A stretch of DNA of 64,000 bases, from assembly GCA_964344185.1 (NCBI GenBank), contig CAYFMN010000001.1:186001-250000 (forward strand), written 5' to 3'. The stretch is from JAJDAT01 sp964344185 (GTDB lineage: Bacteria > Nitrospinota > Nitrospinia > Nitrospinales > JAJDAT01). The notes beneath the pieces are model-generated. The model was not told the DNA's origin, did not search any database, and saw nothing but the letters and a program-made list of their open reading frames with translations. The translations under genes and the position numbers were made by a program. Below, in pieces: positions 27,826 through 36,555 of this stretch. How positions within the stretch are numbered: position 1 is the first letter of the stretch; every line of letters begins with the position of its first letter.

Positions 27826-28545
27826 ATGAAAATTCTACTTGCCGAAATCAACTCCGCTTCAAATCAAGCCTTATTAGAAAAAAGAGAACATAAGGTAGCT
27901 CCCGCTTCTAATGTTACTTTGGCGTTAGCTCTATGGCTTAAGCTAAACTTTGACGCAATTGTCGTTAATCTTGCAGATCCCGACGTGTCCGGTTTTAAAT
28001 TAATCGAAGCTCTTAGAAAAAGAGAGAAGGAATGTGGGGGACACATTCGATCTGTAGCTATTGGCGAGTTAGACGAAAAAGATCGGGCATTAGAGGCAGG
28101 TTTTGACGTTTTTCTTGAGTACCCTCCAAGTGGAATCGAGTTGTGGGAATCAGTTGAGAAAAGCCTTCCTCAAGATTCTGAAGACGGTTCAGAATCTGCA
28201 ATCAAGCCAAGTTTTAATCAGCAAGCGGCAATGAGGTTAGTTGATAACGATGAAGAGCTTTTTTTAGAAATTGTCGAAATGTTTAGGGCTGATGTTGTTG
28301 AATATCGCGATAAATTGCAAGAGGCTTTAAAAAGATCTGATGCAGAATTAGTCGAAAAATACGCTCATACACTAAAAGGAGCTTCTGCAAATATTTGCGC
28401 AGGGCCTCTGAAAGACGCTTCTTCAGACATAGAATTAGCGGCCAGAGATGGGGATTTAGCCGGAGCGAGGAAACATTTTTTAAGCTTTGAACAAGAATTT
28501 CGAAGATTAACGTCAGACTTAGAGGTTTTTGATTCTAAAAACTAA
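27826..28545 (+). CDS. Pseudo-receiver plus HPt phosphotransfer protein
   Basis: 239 aa from the ATG at 27826, just after the previous stop. Residues 1-115 have the receiver fold, but the phosphoacceptor position is N48 (AIVVNLADPDVSG) and the conserved lysine position is Tyr99 (FLEYPP), so phosphorylation there is not expected. Residues about 130-235 are an HPt domain with H181 in KYAHTLKGASANI. It would pass phosphate to or from the single-domain receiver in the same operon. The receiver may serve only as a docking or dimer part. Confidence 0.85.
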   Translation: MKILLAEINSASNQALLEKREHKVAPASNVTLALALWLKLNFDAIVVNLADPDVSGFKLIEALRKREKECGGHIRSVAIGELDEKDRALEAGFDVFLEYPPSGIELWESVEKSLPQDSEDGSESAIKPSFNQQAAMRLVDNDEELFLEIVEMFRADVVEYRDKLQEALKRSDAELVEKYAHTLKGASANICAGPLKDASSDIELAARDGDLAGARKHFLSFEQEFRRLTSDLEVFDSKN

Positions 28546-28593
28546 TAACTTTTTGTTTTTTATGCGCTTATTTTTTAAGTTTTTTCAAAATTC

Positions 28594-28622
28594 TTGACAT
28601 AGCGCTTCTTTTTCAGTATATC
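28594..28622 (+). promoter_or_regulatory. Sigma-70 promoter of rpsT
   Basis: TTGACA at 28594-28599, then 17 bases, then TATATC at 28617-28622. The predicted start lies about 30 bases before the rpsT start codon, leaving a short leader with AAGGAGA. Confidence 0.7.
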
Positions 28623-28658
28623 TGTACTTTTACATTACAATTTTTAAGGAGATTTTTC

Positions 28659-28931
28659 TTGGCAAACCATAAGTCGGCGTGGAAACGAAATCGCCAAAAT
28701 GTAACTAGAAACGCTAGGAACACAGCTTACCGCACTCAACTAAAAACAAGCACCAAAAAAGTTTTGGCGGCTGTTGAAGAAAACGATACCGAAGGCGCAA
28801 AAGAAGCTCTAAAATCGGCTAGTAAAATGATATCTAAAATTGCGGGTAAAGGCGTTATTCACAAACGAGCTGCTTCAAGAAAAATTTCTCAATTAGCTAA
28901 AAAAGCAGCTCAATTAGCTTCGGCTAGTTGA
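28659..28931 (+). CDS. rpsT: 30S ribosomal protein S20
   Basis: 90 aa, typical S20: ANHKSAWKRNRQNVTRNARN start, and IHKRAASRKISQLAKK C-terminal helix. The start codon is TTG at 28659 with AAGGAGA 6 bases before it. E. coli rpsT also uses UUG, where it takes part in autoregulation, so a weak start may be conserved for control. The 3' end overlaps the convergent holA gene by 18 bp. Confidence 0.97.
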   Translation: MANHKSAWKRNRQNVTRNARNTAYRTQLKTSTKKVLAAVEENDTEGAKEALKSASKMISKIAGKGVIHKRAASRKISQLAKKAAQLASAS

Positions 28932-29921
28932 GCAAAGTTTTAGTATTAAGGCTTCCATTATAAGTTCTGGAGAACCGTTACTGGTTTTCAATTCTTTATC
29001 TGCTTGAAACAAACTTTTAAAAGCTTTTTTTAAGTCTCCTACCGAGAATTTGCCGCAATAGCTAGCGGCTTTTTCAATCATAAAAGGTTTAGCCTCCATG
29101 AGCTGGGCGGTTGTTTGAATCGGGGTTTTTTTATCTTTGTAATGTTTAACCTCCCAAATCAGTCGATATTGCCAAGATATAGTTCCCAAAATCTTTAAAG
29201 GCTCTTCGCCATGGCGTAATTGGTTTCTCAATATCTGTATAGCCGCCGAAGCGTTTTTAGTTTTTAAAGCGTCTGTTAACTCAAATACATTTTCTTGTTT
29301 AAGAGCTCCCACGAGTTCTGAAACTAGAGATTCGTCGATTGATTTAGATTCTCCCGCAGAAACCGTTAGCTTTTCTAATTCTGAAATTAGAAGCCCAGGT
29401 TTGGGGCCAATACGATCTATTAGTAATCGGCTTGCGTCTGTTTTTAGGGTGTATCCTCTTTTTTGAGCCTGTTTCGATATCCATTGAACAAGCGCTCCCT
29501 CGTTTGGCGATGAGCAGGAAACGGCGCAATTAATTGCGGCAAGGGACTTAAAAACCTTTTTCTTCCTATCAATTTTATCTGCCGTTAAAACCAATGTACC
29601 GTCTGGAGATGGGTTTTTAACGTAAGAAAGCAATTTTTCTACGCTTGGTTTATCTAATGTGGCTTCATGGAGGTTTCGTACAATGGCAAGTTTTTTACCT
29701 CCAAAGAAGGATAAGGTTTGAACAGATTGAATCCAATCTGAAGGGGAGCTAGAAGCTGCATCAAAAGTTTCACGGTTAAATTCTTCGTTTTCTGGAGTGA
29801 TAAGGGCTTTTTGTAAAGCGTTTAAAATCTCGATTTGAAAAAAACGTTCTTCTCCATATAAAAAGTATATCGGAGCGATTTTTTCCTGTTCGATTTGAAC
29901 GATTGCTTCTTCTGGGGCCAC
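28914..29921 (-). CDS. holA: DNA polymerase III delta subunit
   Basis: 335 aa, normal for HolA. Start region PIYFLYGEERFFQIEILNALQKALI is the delta-subunit signature, followed by WIQSVQTLSFFGGKKLAIVRN and a C-terminal helical part (LRHGEEPLKILGTISWQYRLIWEVKHY). It is the clamp-loader subunit that opens the beta clamp. It follows lptE by 12 bp and leuS, a gene order seen in several Gram-negative phyla. Its stop lies inside the 3' end of rpsT. Confidence 0.93.
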   Translation of the reverse strand: MAPEEAIVQIEQEKIAPIYFLYGEERFFQIEILNALQKALITPENEEFNRETFDAASSSPSDWIQSVQTLSFFGGKKLAIVRNLHEATLDKPSVEKLLSYVKNPSPDGTLVLTADKIDRKKKVFKSLAAINCAVSCSSPNEGALVQWISKQAQKRGYTLKTDASRLLIDRIGPKPGLLISELEKLTVSAGESKSIDESLVSELVGALKQENVFELTDALKTKNASAAIQILRNQLRHGEEPLKILGTISWQYRLIWEVKHYKDKKTPIQTTAQLMEAKPFMIEKAASYCGKFSVGDLKKAFKSLFQADKELKTSNGSPELIMEALILKLCSTSRS

Positions 29922-29933
29922 AAAAACTCTTTA

Positions 29934-30494
29934 TTAAAAAGGATCTAAAAATAAGCTCACTAATCTAAGAGATATATCGCGATAAGCGCTATCCAGAGCT
30001 CTTAAGCGCGCATCTTCAGAGCTTGCTACATTTGCGTCGACGGTATAGTCCCATCGAGTTTTTAAGTCGTCACTCAGGTACGGTCGATTTTTAACACGAT
30101 CATAGGCTTTAATCTTTACGCCAATTTTAACCCAATATTGAGTGGCCACATCGTTACTATCAAAAGCGACAGCGCGAACGTCGTAATAATACAAAGTCCC
30201 TTGAACTAATAGATCGGAAGATTTTTTTTGAACGATTTTAACTCTACCATCGTTTAAAAAAGCTTGTCGCACTGCGTCGGTAAGGTTACGGTGTAATTCG
30301 GGTTGATTGGTTTCGTTCTTAAAAACGGGAATAGCCAATGTTTTAATATGAGGCGGCAATTGGTTTCCTGTTCCCGTTAATCGATAACCGCAGGAAGGAA
30401 TTATAAAAAAGCCGATAATAAACCACAATAACGTCGCTAATTTTCTATTTTGAAAAATTAAGGTTTGAGAAGGGGAAAAAAGGTGTTTTTTCAT
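29934..30494 (-). CDS. lptE: LPS-assembly lipoprotein LptE
   Basis: 186 aa. Signal with lipobox IIPSCGYRLTG. The LptE core is seen as LPPHIKTLAIPVFKNETNQPELHRNLTDAVRQAFLNDGRVKIVQ, then VQGTLYYYDVRAVAFDSND. It plugs and assists the LptD outer-membrane translocon for lipopolysaccharide. It lies 21 bp after leuS and 12 bp before holA, the conserved leuS-lptE-holA order. Confidence 0.9.
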   Translation of the reverse strand: MKKHLFSPSQTLIFQNRKLATLLWFIIGFFIIPSCGYRLTGTGNQLPPHIKTLAIPVFKNETNQPELHRNLTDAVRQAFLNDGRVKIVQKKSSDLLVQGTLYYYDVRAVAFDSNDVATQYWVKIGVKIKAYDRVKNRPYLSDDLKTRWDYTVDANVASSEDARLRALDSAYRDISLRLVSLFLDPF

Positions 30495-30515
30495 AGCCTG
30501 TAAGTTTGGTTAAAG

Positions 30516-33008
30516 TTAAACAACTATGTTTACCAGTTTCTTAGGAACGACGATTATTTTTTTGGGAGATTTGCCGTTTGTCCATTCTTTAACTTTCTCA
30601 TCTTCTAACGCGAGGCTCTTTAACGTCTTATCGTCTATACTTTCCGAAACCGATAATTTTTGCCTTACCTTACCGTTTATTTGAACCACGATTAAAATTT
30701 CTTCAGAGCGTATAAGTTCAGGGTCGAACTTAGGCCAAGAAACTTTTTCAATGTTGACTTCGGGGCTTAAAGTCGAACCAAGTTCCGAGGCTATGTGAGG
30801 AGCAAAAGGGGCAAGAACTAATATTAAAGATTCTAGAGCTTCGCGTAAACATTGTTTATGATTTTCTTCGACATTTTTTTGTTTTTCATGCCACTCTTTA
30901 AATTGATATAAATGATTAACAAATTCCATAATCGCTGCAATAGCCGTATTAAATTGTATGCGATTTTGGATATCTTCAGTTACACGTTTAATAGTGATAT
31001 GCGTTTTTCTCCTTAGTTCCTTCAGAGCTTTGATTTCTGTCTTACCTGGAAAGTTTTCAATTCCTTGAGTTACGGGACCTAGTTCCTGAAATATTCTCCA
31101 AGCTCTTTTTAAAAAGCGCGATCCCCCTTCAACGCCTTGGTCGCTCCAGTCTAAATCTTTTACTGGCGGAGCGGCAAACAATGTAAAGAGCCTAGCCGTA
31201 TCCGCACCGTACTTCGCAATAATATCGTCTGGGTCGACAACATTACCTTTTGATTTGGACATCTTCGCGCCGTCTTTTATAACCATTCCTTGAGTCAACA
31301 ATCTTTTGAAAGGTTCGCCAGTTGGAGCCAAACCCATATCATGTAAAGCGCGATTAAAAAATCTAGAATAGAGTAAATGCAAAACTGCGTGTTCTATGCC
31401 CCCAACATATTGGTCGACAGGCATCCAATAAGCGATCTGTTTTTTGTCAAAAGGACTCTCGGTTGTTCGAGGAGAACCGTATCTCAAGAAGTACCATGAA
31501 GAACACACAAAAGTGTCGAGGGTATCTGTTTCTCTTTGTCCAATTTCTCCACACTTTGGGCAGGGAGTTTCGTAAAACTCCTTCATTTCTTTGAGTGGAG
31601 ATTTACCTTGAACGCTTAGTTTCGCTTCTATGGGTAGTTCGACAGGTAGTTGATCGTATGGAGCGGGAACTGTTCCGCAGCTTTTACAAAAAATGACGGG
31701 GATAGGAGTTCCCCAATAACGTTGTCGCGATACTCCCCAGTCTCTTAGCCTATAATTTATCGCAGCATTACCGAGGTTATTTTTTTCCAAAAAATCACAA
31801 ACTTTTTTCCTGGCTTCATTTCCTTTTAGACCGTCGAAATCGCCAGAATTAACCATTGGACCGTCTTCTGTCCATGCATTTTCTAGAGTATCTGAGTCTA
31901 AATTTCCATCGTTTGATTGAATAACGACTTTAATGGGAAGATCGTATTTCTTGGCGAATTCGAAATCTCGATGATCGTGCGCCGGGACTGACATAATGGC
32001 GCCTGTTCCGTAATCCATTAAAACGAAATTAGCGGACCAAATAGGGATCTCTGCTCCGTTTATTGGGTTAATTGCATACGCTCCCGTAAAGATCCCTTCT
32101 TTGTCTCCGGTTTCGCTCGTTCTCAAAATTTTATCTTCGCCACGAACTCTGTCTATAAAATCGCGTACCGCTTTTTCTTGCGAAGTCCCTTGAGATAGTT
32201 TCAGGGTTAATGGATGTTCAGGCGCCAGAGCCATATAGGTGGCTCCATAAAGCGTATCTGGGCGAGTGGTAAAAATTTTAATAGTTTGATCGCTGTTTTT
32301 AACTGAGAAAACAGCCTCGGCGCCGTAACTTTTTCCGATCCAGTTTCTTTGCATAGTTAAAACTTGCTCGGGCCAGTTGTTTTCTAGTTCCTTACAAGCT
32401 TCTAGCAACTCGTCTGCATAGGCTGTTATTTTAAAAAACCAACCCTCTTGTTGTTTATCGATGACTGGTTGATCGCAACGCCAGCAAAGACCATCTATCA
32501 CTTGCTCGTTAGCCAAAACAGTTTGGCAATCTTCACACCAGTTAACGGAAGTTTTTTTTCGATAAACCAGGTTGCGTTCCATTAGCTGCAAAAAAATCCA
32601 CTGGTTCCAGCGATAATATTCAGGATGACACGTTGCTATTTCTCGATCCCAATCATAACTGTAGCCTAGCTTTTTTATTTGGGAGCGCATTGATTTTATA
32701 TTTTCAAAAGTCCATTTGGCAGGATGTGTATTATTTTTTATGGCCGCATTTTCCGCAGGCAGACCAAACGCATCCCACCCTATTGGATGGAGTACGTTAA
32801 ATCCTTGCATACGTTTGAATCTAGCAAGGGCGTCGCCAATTGTATAATTGCGAACATGGCCCATGTGAATTTTCCCTGATGGATAGGGAAACATTTCTAA
32901 TAAATAAAATTTTTTCTTTTCAGAGCTTTCTTCCACGCGAAAAGTTTTTTCTTTTTCCCAGCGATCTTGCCACTTTGATTCAATTTTTTTAAAGTCGTAC
33001 GTTTCCAT
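30516..33008 (-). CDS. leuS: Leucyl-tRNA synthetase
   Basis: 830 aa, full length. Class I motifs are present: HIGH-type HMGH in PYPSGKIHMGHVRNYTIGD, and KMSKS in GAKMSKSKGNVVDPDD. The editing (CP1) domain has TTRPDTLYGATYMALAPEHP. The zinc-binding insert contains CEDC and CWRC, then CKSC and CPKC. It charges tRNA-Leu in the cytoplasm. First gene of leuS-lptE-holA. No leader peptide or T-box was seen in the 268 bp upstream. Confidence 0.98.
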   Translation of the reverse strand: METYDFKKIESKWQDRWEKEKTFRVEESSEKKKFYLLEMFPYPSGKIHMGHVRNYTIGDALARFKRMQGFNVLHPIGWDAFGLPAENAAIKNNTHPAKWTFENIKSMRSQIKKLGYSYDWDREIATCHPEYYRWNQWIFLQLMERNLVYRKKTSVNWCEDCQTVLANEQVIDGLCWRCDQPVIDKQQEGWFFKITAYADELLEACKELENNWPEQVLTMQRNWIGKSYGAEAVFSVKNSDQTIKIFTTRPDTLYGATYMALAPEHPLTLKLSQGTSQEKAVRDFIDRVRGEDKILRTSETGDKEGIFTGAYAINPINGAEIPIWSANFVLMDYGTGAIMSVPAHDHRDFEFAKKYDLPIKVVIQSNDGNLDSDTLENAWTEDGPMVNSGDFDGLKGNEARKKVCDFLEKNNLGNAAINYRLRDWGVSRQRYWGTPIPVIFCKSCGTVPAPYDQLPVELPIEAKLSVQGKSPLKEMKEFYETPCPKCGEIGQRETDTLDTFVCSSWYFLRYGSPRTTESPFDKKQIAYWMPVDQYVGGIEHAVLHLLYSRFFNRALHDMGLAPTGEPFKRLLTQGMVIKDGAKMSKSKGNVVDPDDIIAKYGADTARLFTLFAAPPVKDLDWSDQGVEGGSRFLKRAWRIFQELGPVTQGIENFPGKTEIKALKELRRKTHITIKRVTEDIQNRIQFNTAIAAIMEFVNHLYQFKEWHEKQKNVEENHKQCLREALESLILVLAPFAPHIASELGSTLSPEVNIEKVSWPKFDPELIRSEEILIVVQINGKVRQKLSVSESIDDKTLKSLALEDEKVKEWTNGKSPKKIIVVPKKLVNIVV

Positions 33009-33276
33009 AGATATCTATTTAGTCAAAAACAAATAACTTATTATTTTCGGGTTTGTAGGTAATTCAGCCACTAGTTCTATAGGCTTAAGGGGAACGGAAT
33101 TTAATTAAGGAACGTTCTTTAATGGGAACGAGGTAAAAATATATACTAACCGAAAAAAAGAACTATGGGCAACGATTTTTAAAAGATAAAGGAAGGGACA
33201 TTGGCTAAACTTCTAAAAATTACCATTTAAAAAGAGTTTAATTTAAAAAATCCAGATTTAAGGAATGAAAGTTTCC

Positions 33277-34140
33277 TTAAATCATCCCAAGCTCTTTAAG
33301 TTTTTGGGCAATTTCAGTTTCGGCGTCGGAGACAGAATATTCAAACTCGATGCAAGTTAAATCTGCAAGACCGGCTGGAAGTTTTGCTCCTTTTTTGGCG
33401 AGTATACAAACCCGCTCAAAGCCAAATTTTCCGCAGAACCAACCCAGGCTGAATATGAATTCTGGCTTTGCTAGAGAGGTTTTGCCGCCATTTTTCTTTG
33501 TAAAGTCCTCAGGGGTAAAAAGAAATAAAGCGCAAGAATCCCAGCGAGCATCTCGCTCTAATCTTTCAACTAGGTGTTCGTCTTTTGAAACGTTTGAGTT
33601 TAGAAGTTCTAAGTTTAGGTTACCTAAACCTCTCAATACTTTTTCTAAACGTAAAGAGTTTAATTCGTCTTTTCCAAAAACTATAAATGTTTTCTGTTGA
33701 TGAATTTGTTGGGAATTATCCGAAACGGTTTCGATGATTTCGGTTTTTTCTTTGGGACGATTAATGGGATCATTTTGCGGTTCAATTTTTGTTTGAGCTT
33801 CAATGATCTCAGGAGCGATGACATCTTTTGGGCAGTCTTGTAATTCTCCTCTTAGTGATAGTAGAAAGCCCCGGTATAGTTTTACGCCGTCTTCAAGATT
33901 TTCTTGAGGGCGTTTGGTGTTGGCAGAGCTGAGGTATTTTTTTAAAAGTTTATCGCCTTCTTGGGGATGAATATTTTCCGATATCAATTTTACGGTTCTA
34001 GATTTCCATCGTTTCAAGCGTTCTTCACCCGCTTCATAGTCGAAATCAAATGAAGCGCGCTTAACGATACTCGAAAGCTCTTGAAGTTGTTCGTCTAATA
34101 GTTCTAAGGCCTTGTCGCCGGTAATGTTTATGGTAGTCAT
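33277..34140 (-). CDS. TIR-like nucleotide-binding domain protein
   Basis: 287 aa. Residues 1-110 are helical and polar; residues about 150-285 fit the TIR-like fold of predicted nucleotide-binding proteins (PF10137 type): KTFIVFGKDELNSLRLEKVLRGLG, then SCALFLFTPEDF, then FIFSLGWFCGKFGFERVCILAKKG. In relatives the last motif usually reads FELGYF; here the Glu position is S231, so NADase activity may be lost. Relatives include effectors of CBASS-type defence, but no cyclase or other defence gene is adjacent. Single gene, 268 bp after leuS start. Confidence 0.7.
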   Translation of the reverse strand: MTTINITGDKALELLDEQLQELSSIVKRASFDFDYEAGEERLKRWKSRTVKLISENIHPQEGDKLLKKYLSSANTKRPQENLEDGVKLYRGFLLSLRGELQDCPKDVIAPEIIEAQTKIEPQNDPINRPKEKTEIIETVSDNSQQIHQQKTFIVFGKDELNSLRLEKVLRGLGNLNLELLNSNVSKDEHLVERLERDARWDSCALFLFTPEDFTKKNGGKTSLAKPEFIFSLGWFCGKFGFERVCILAKKGAKLPAGLADLTCIEFEYSVSDAETEIAQKLKELGMI

Positions 34141-34367
34141 ATTATTTATGAAGGGATTTTCGCAAGGAAGGTGAATGATTTCGGAATAAAAGAGAATGTT
34201 TTATTCCGGGTTGATTGAGGAACTAGATTGAAAAATATTTTGAGTATTTTCTAACGCATTAAAAATCCGTTACTTTGAAGTATAAAAAATTACAAGAATT
34301 CCTACAATAAAAATTTAACGATTAAAATAAATGAATGGAAAAGAAACGGTTTGTCGGGAAAAGAAAA

Positions 34368-34649
34368 TTATTCTGTTGATTTTGGGGCTGGGGCTGGGAT
34401 TTGATTGGAAGGGCCGCTTGTATCGGGCCATGGCGTTTCGCAGGTTGAAGATTGTTCTACATCATGTTTAAAGGTCTCCCACATTTTTAAAAAGATGGGC
34501 ATACTTGCTTTTTTAATTTGAGCCATTGTGCGACGGATAATATCTTTTTCCTTTATGCCAAGTTTACCCATTAATTCCTTAGCATTCTTAGGGTCTAAAG
34601 ACATTACAAAAAAAGCCGCTTTTTGAGGGCCTGTTAATTTTACTCCCAT
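34368..34649 (-). CDS. Small protein resembling the FliG N-terminal domain
   Basis: 93 aa. LTGPQKAAFFVMSLDPKNAKELMGKLGIKEKDIIRRTMAQI matches the first helical repeat of the flagellar switch protein FliG (LTGxQKAAxLLxxLG...). FliG is normally about 330 aa; no middle or C-terminal domain follows, and no flagellar gene is in the window. The tail is Pro/Ser rich (SGPSNQIPAPAPK). It may be a domain re-used for another ring or a remnant. Confidence 0.5.
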   Translation of the reverse strand: MGVKLTGPQKAAFFVMSLDPKNAKELMGKLGIKEKDIIRRTMAQIKKASMPIFLKMWETFKHDVEQSSTCETPWPDTSGPSNQIPAPAPKSTE

Positions 34650-34757
34650 AATTTGAGAACTTTTTAAAAGAGCTGTTTGAAAGAAATATTAACTACAATC
34701 TCTAGTTTTTAGGATAAGAAAAAACGGTTCAAATGCCAAGGGAAAATGACCATTAAA

Positions 34758-34785
34758 AAACCCCGTCTCTGATGAGACGGGGTTT
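34758..34785 (-). terminator. Strong intrinsic terminator after hflX/structured RNA
   Basis: A perfect 12-bp stem AAACCCCGTCTC/GAGACGGGGTTT with a 4-base loop. The minus strand gives GGGGTTTTTT directly after the GC part, an ideal U-tract; the plus strand gives a weaker TTTCTATTTT. It ends transcription from the hflX side. Confidence 0.9.
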
Positions 34786-34930
34786 CTATTTTCCAGGAGC
34801 TTCCGCCAATTTGGCGTCAACAAATTGCTCCGGAAGCTCCCTTTATACTATGACTAGACAAAGGATCACCTCCTTTCTTCCCGGGGGACCCTAAACGCGC
34901 AAAAGACTCCCCGGTATCTTTCGCGCGACG
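34758..34930 (-). ncRNA. Structured RNA candidate with 16-nt match to 16S anti-Shine-Dalgarno tail
   Basis: Read on the minus strand from 34930: hairpin CGCGCGAAAGA/TCTTTTGCGCG (34927-34917 with 34906-34896), whose loop CCGGGGA can pair with TCCCCCGG (34888-34881) as a pseudoknot. Next is AGAAAGGAGGTGATCC (34878-34863), the exact complement of a common 16S rRNA 3' tail. A large hairpin follows (34840-34796), then a terminator (34785-34758). One hairpin pair is G-U on the minus strand but A-C on the plus strand, so the minus strand is the likely RNA. A 14-codon frame from TTG (34861-34817), 7 bases after the Shine-Dalgarno, may be translated. It could be an sRNA or the hflX 3' UTR. Confidence 0.6.
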
Positions 34931-35100
34931 CTTCTAAAATATGGTGACCGAAAAAGATTAAAATGTCAAAACCATATCTGCAATAATTTTGAAAGACTCT
35001 CGCTAGAAAATCTAACAGTTCCGATATTTAGGGTTTTACTTGCAATGTTTTTTTAGATTTAGAGTCAAATTTCAATTCAGAAATGGCTAATAGAACTTGC

Positions 35101-36426
35101 TTAAAACGAAGTTCTTATGGAGCAATTATTATTCGAATGTCGCGAGGAGGAAGCGATAAGTTTTAAAAGGCGAGATTTGGTTTCAATAGGGGCTTTAACT
35201 ATTAAAGAGAGGCCTTCTTCTGTGTATTTTTCGTCTATGATTAAAGCTAGTTTACGGATTTTGTTAAGCGTGTCGTGATCGTTATAATTCAAATTTGCGC
35301 GCAAAGTGGTGAGACGTTTTTCGAAGTGATTGGTAATAGATTGCCTTAACTCTTCCAGTCCCACTCCATTTTTACCTGAGAGGAAAATCGCGTCTGGGTA
35401 ATGTCCTCGTAGATCTTGTAAAAAATTTTCGTCTTGGATTTGATCGATTTTGTTGAAAACTTGAATGGCCGACGATTCTCCTAATCCCATTTCTTTTAGC
35501 AAATTATCGGTAGTTTTAATGTGGTTGCGAAAATTTGGATGTCCTATATCAACAACCTTTAATAACAAATCAGCGTCTCTTGCTTCATCTAAAGTGCTTT
35601 TAAAGGAAGCTATTAAATCGTGAGGTAGTTTATCAATTAGTCCAACTGTATCTGAAATTAAAGTAGGATAAGGAAAGTTTTTCTTAATTTTTCGAATCGT
35701 TGCGTCCAAGGTAGCAAAAAGTTTGTCCTCTGCTAAAGCCTCAGCTTCTGTTAGCTGATTCATGAGAGTGGATTTCCCTGCGTTTGTGTATCCAACTAAC
35801 GCGACTTTAAAAGAGGCTTTTCGGCTTTTCCTTTGAGTTTGTTTTTCTCGATCAATTTGACTCAACTTTTTTTCAAGCTTTGAAATGCGATCGCGTATTA
35901 ATCTGCGGTCTAATTGAATCTGCGTTTCACCAACATCTCTCATACCTATGCCGCCTCGTTGACGGGAAAGATGGCCCCACATTTTCGTTAATCTTGGCAA
36001 TGCGTATTTTAATCTGGCTAATTCAACTTGGGTTTTAGCTTCTCGCGTTTTAGCGTGGTCGCTGAAGATTTCAAGTATTAACCAAGGACGGTCAATGACT
36101 CGACATTTTAGGGCTGTTTCTAAATTTCGATTTTGCGCCGGTGAAAGTCTATCATCGAAAATAACGGTTTTTGCGTTATGGAATTGAACGGCTTTTTGCA
36201 ATTCGTCGACTTTACCGCTACCTAAAAAGGTTTTAGGGTTGGCTGTCGACATATTTTGAGTGATTGACAATAATGGATTATAAAATGCCGTTTCCGCTAA
36301 TCCCTGAAGTTCGTCAAGGCACATTCCAAGTGGAGCTTGTTCCGTTCCAGGAAACTGAACGCCGACAAGAATTGCGTTTTTATCTATTTGGTTTTCTATA
36401 GATTTGTGGTTGGTTCCATTATTCAT
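35101..36426 (-). CDS. hflX: GTPase HflX
   Basis: 441 aa. N-terminal HflX domain with FLGSGKVDEL and VIFDDRLSPAQNRNLE, then RDRISKLEKKLSQI coiled coil and GERQ-like segment RQRGGIGMRDVGETQIQLDRR. The G domain has G1 VGYTNAGKST, G3 DTVGLIDKLP and G4 NKID. HflX binds ribosomes and splits or rescues stalled ones under stress. The 451 bp downstream carry the structured RNA candidate. It is separated from cimA by a terminator hairpin, so it has its own promoter. Confidence 0.96.
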   Translation of the reverse strand: MNNGTNHKSIENQIDKNAILVGVQFPGTEQAPLGMCLDELQGLAETAFYNPLLSITQNMSTANPKTFLGSGKVDELQKAVQFHNAKTVIFDDRLSPAQNRNLETALKCRVIDRPWLILEIFSDHAKTREAKTQVELARLKYALPRLTKMWGHLSRQRGGIGMRDVGETQIQLDRRLIRDRISKLEKKLSQIDREKQTQRKSRKASFKVALVGYTNAGKSTLMNQLTEAEALAEDKLFATLDATIRKIKKNFPYPTLISDTVGLIDKLPHDLIASFKSTLDEARDADLLLKVVDIGHPNFRNHIKTTDNLLKEMGLGESSAIQVFNKIDQIQDENFLQDLRGHYPDAIFLSGKNGVGLEELRQSITNHFEKRLTTLRANLNYNDHDTLNKIRKLALIIDEKYTEEGLSLIVKAPIETKSRLLKLIASSSRHSNNNCSIRTSF

Positions 36427-36555
36427 TCTGCTCCTATTATATGGGAACCGGTTTTAGGGTGCAAATGAGGATTTAATTTGTGGAGAATAGTAGCCCTTAA
36501 CTTATTATGCAGAGTTGGAAATTAATTAAATTGAATTAAGGGTTAATAAAAAAGC

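Noticed and set aside
33350..33700. 116-aa plus-strand frame inside the TIR-like gene
   Set aside because: Shadow of the real minus-strand gene with Pro/Ser/Arg-rich random composition.
34796..34861. Selenocysteine reading of TGA in the small frame
   Set aside because: The TGA lies in the loop of the hairpin, not upstream of it as in bacterial SECIS elements, and no partner gene supports it.
34863..34878. 16S rRNA 3' end fragment on the plus strand
   Set aside because: Only 16 bases match; the bases just upstream do not resemble the final 16S helix, and the minus strand has the better stems and terminator.
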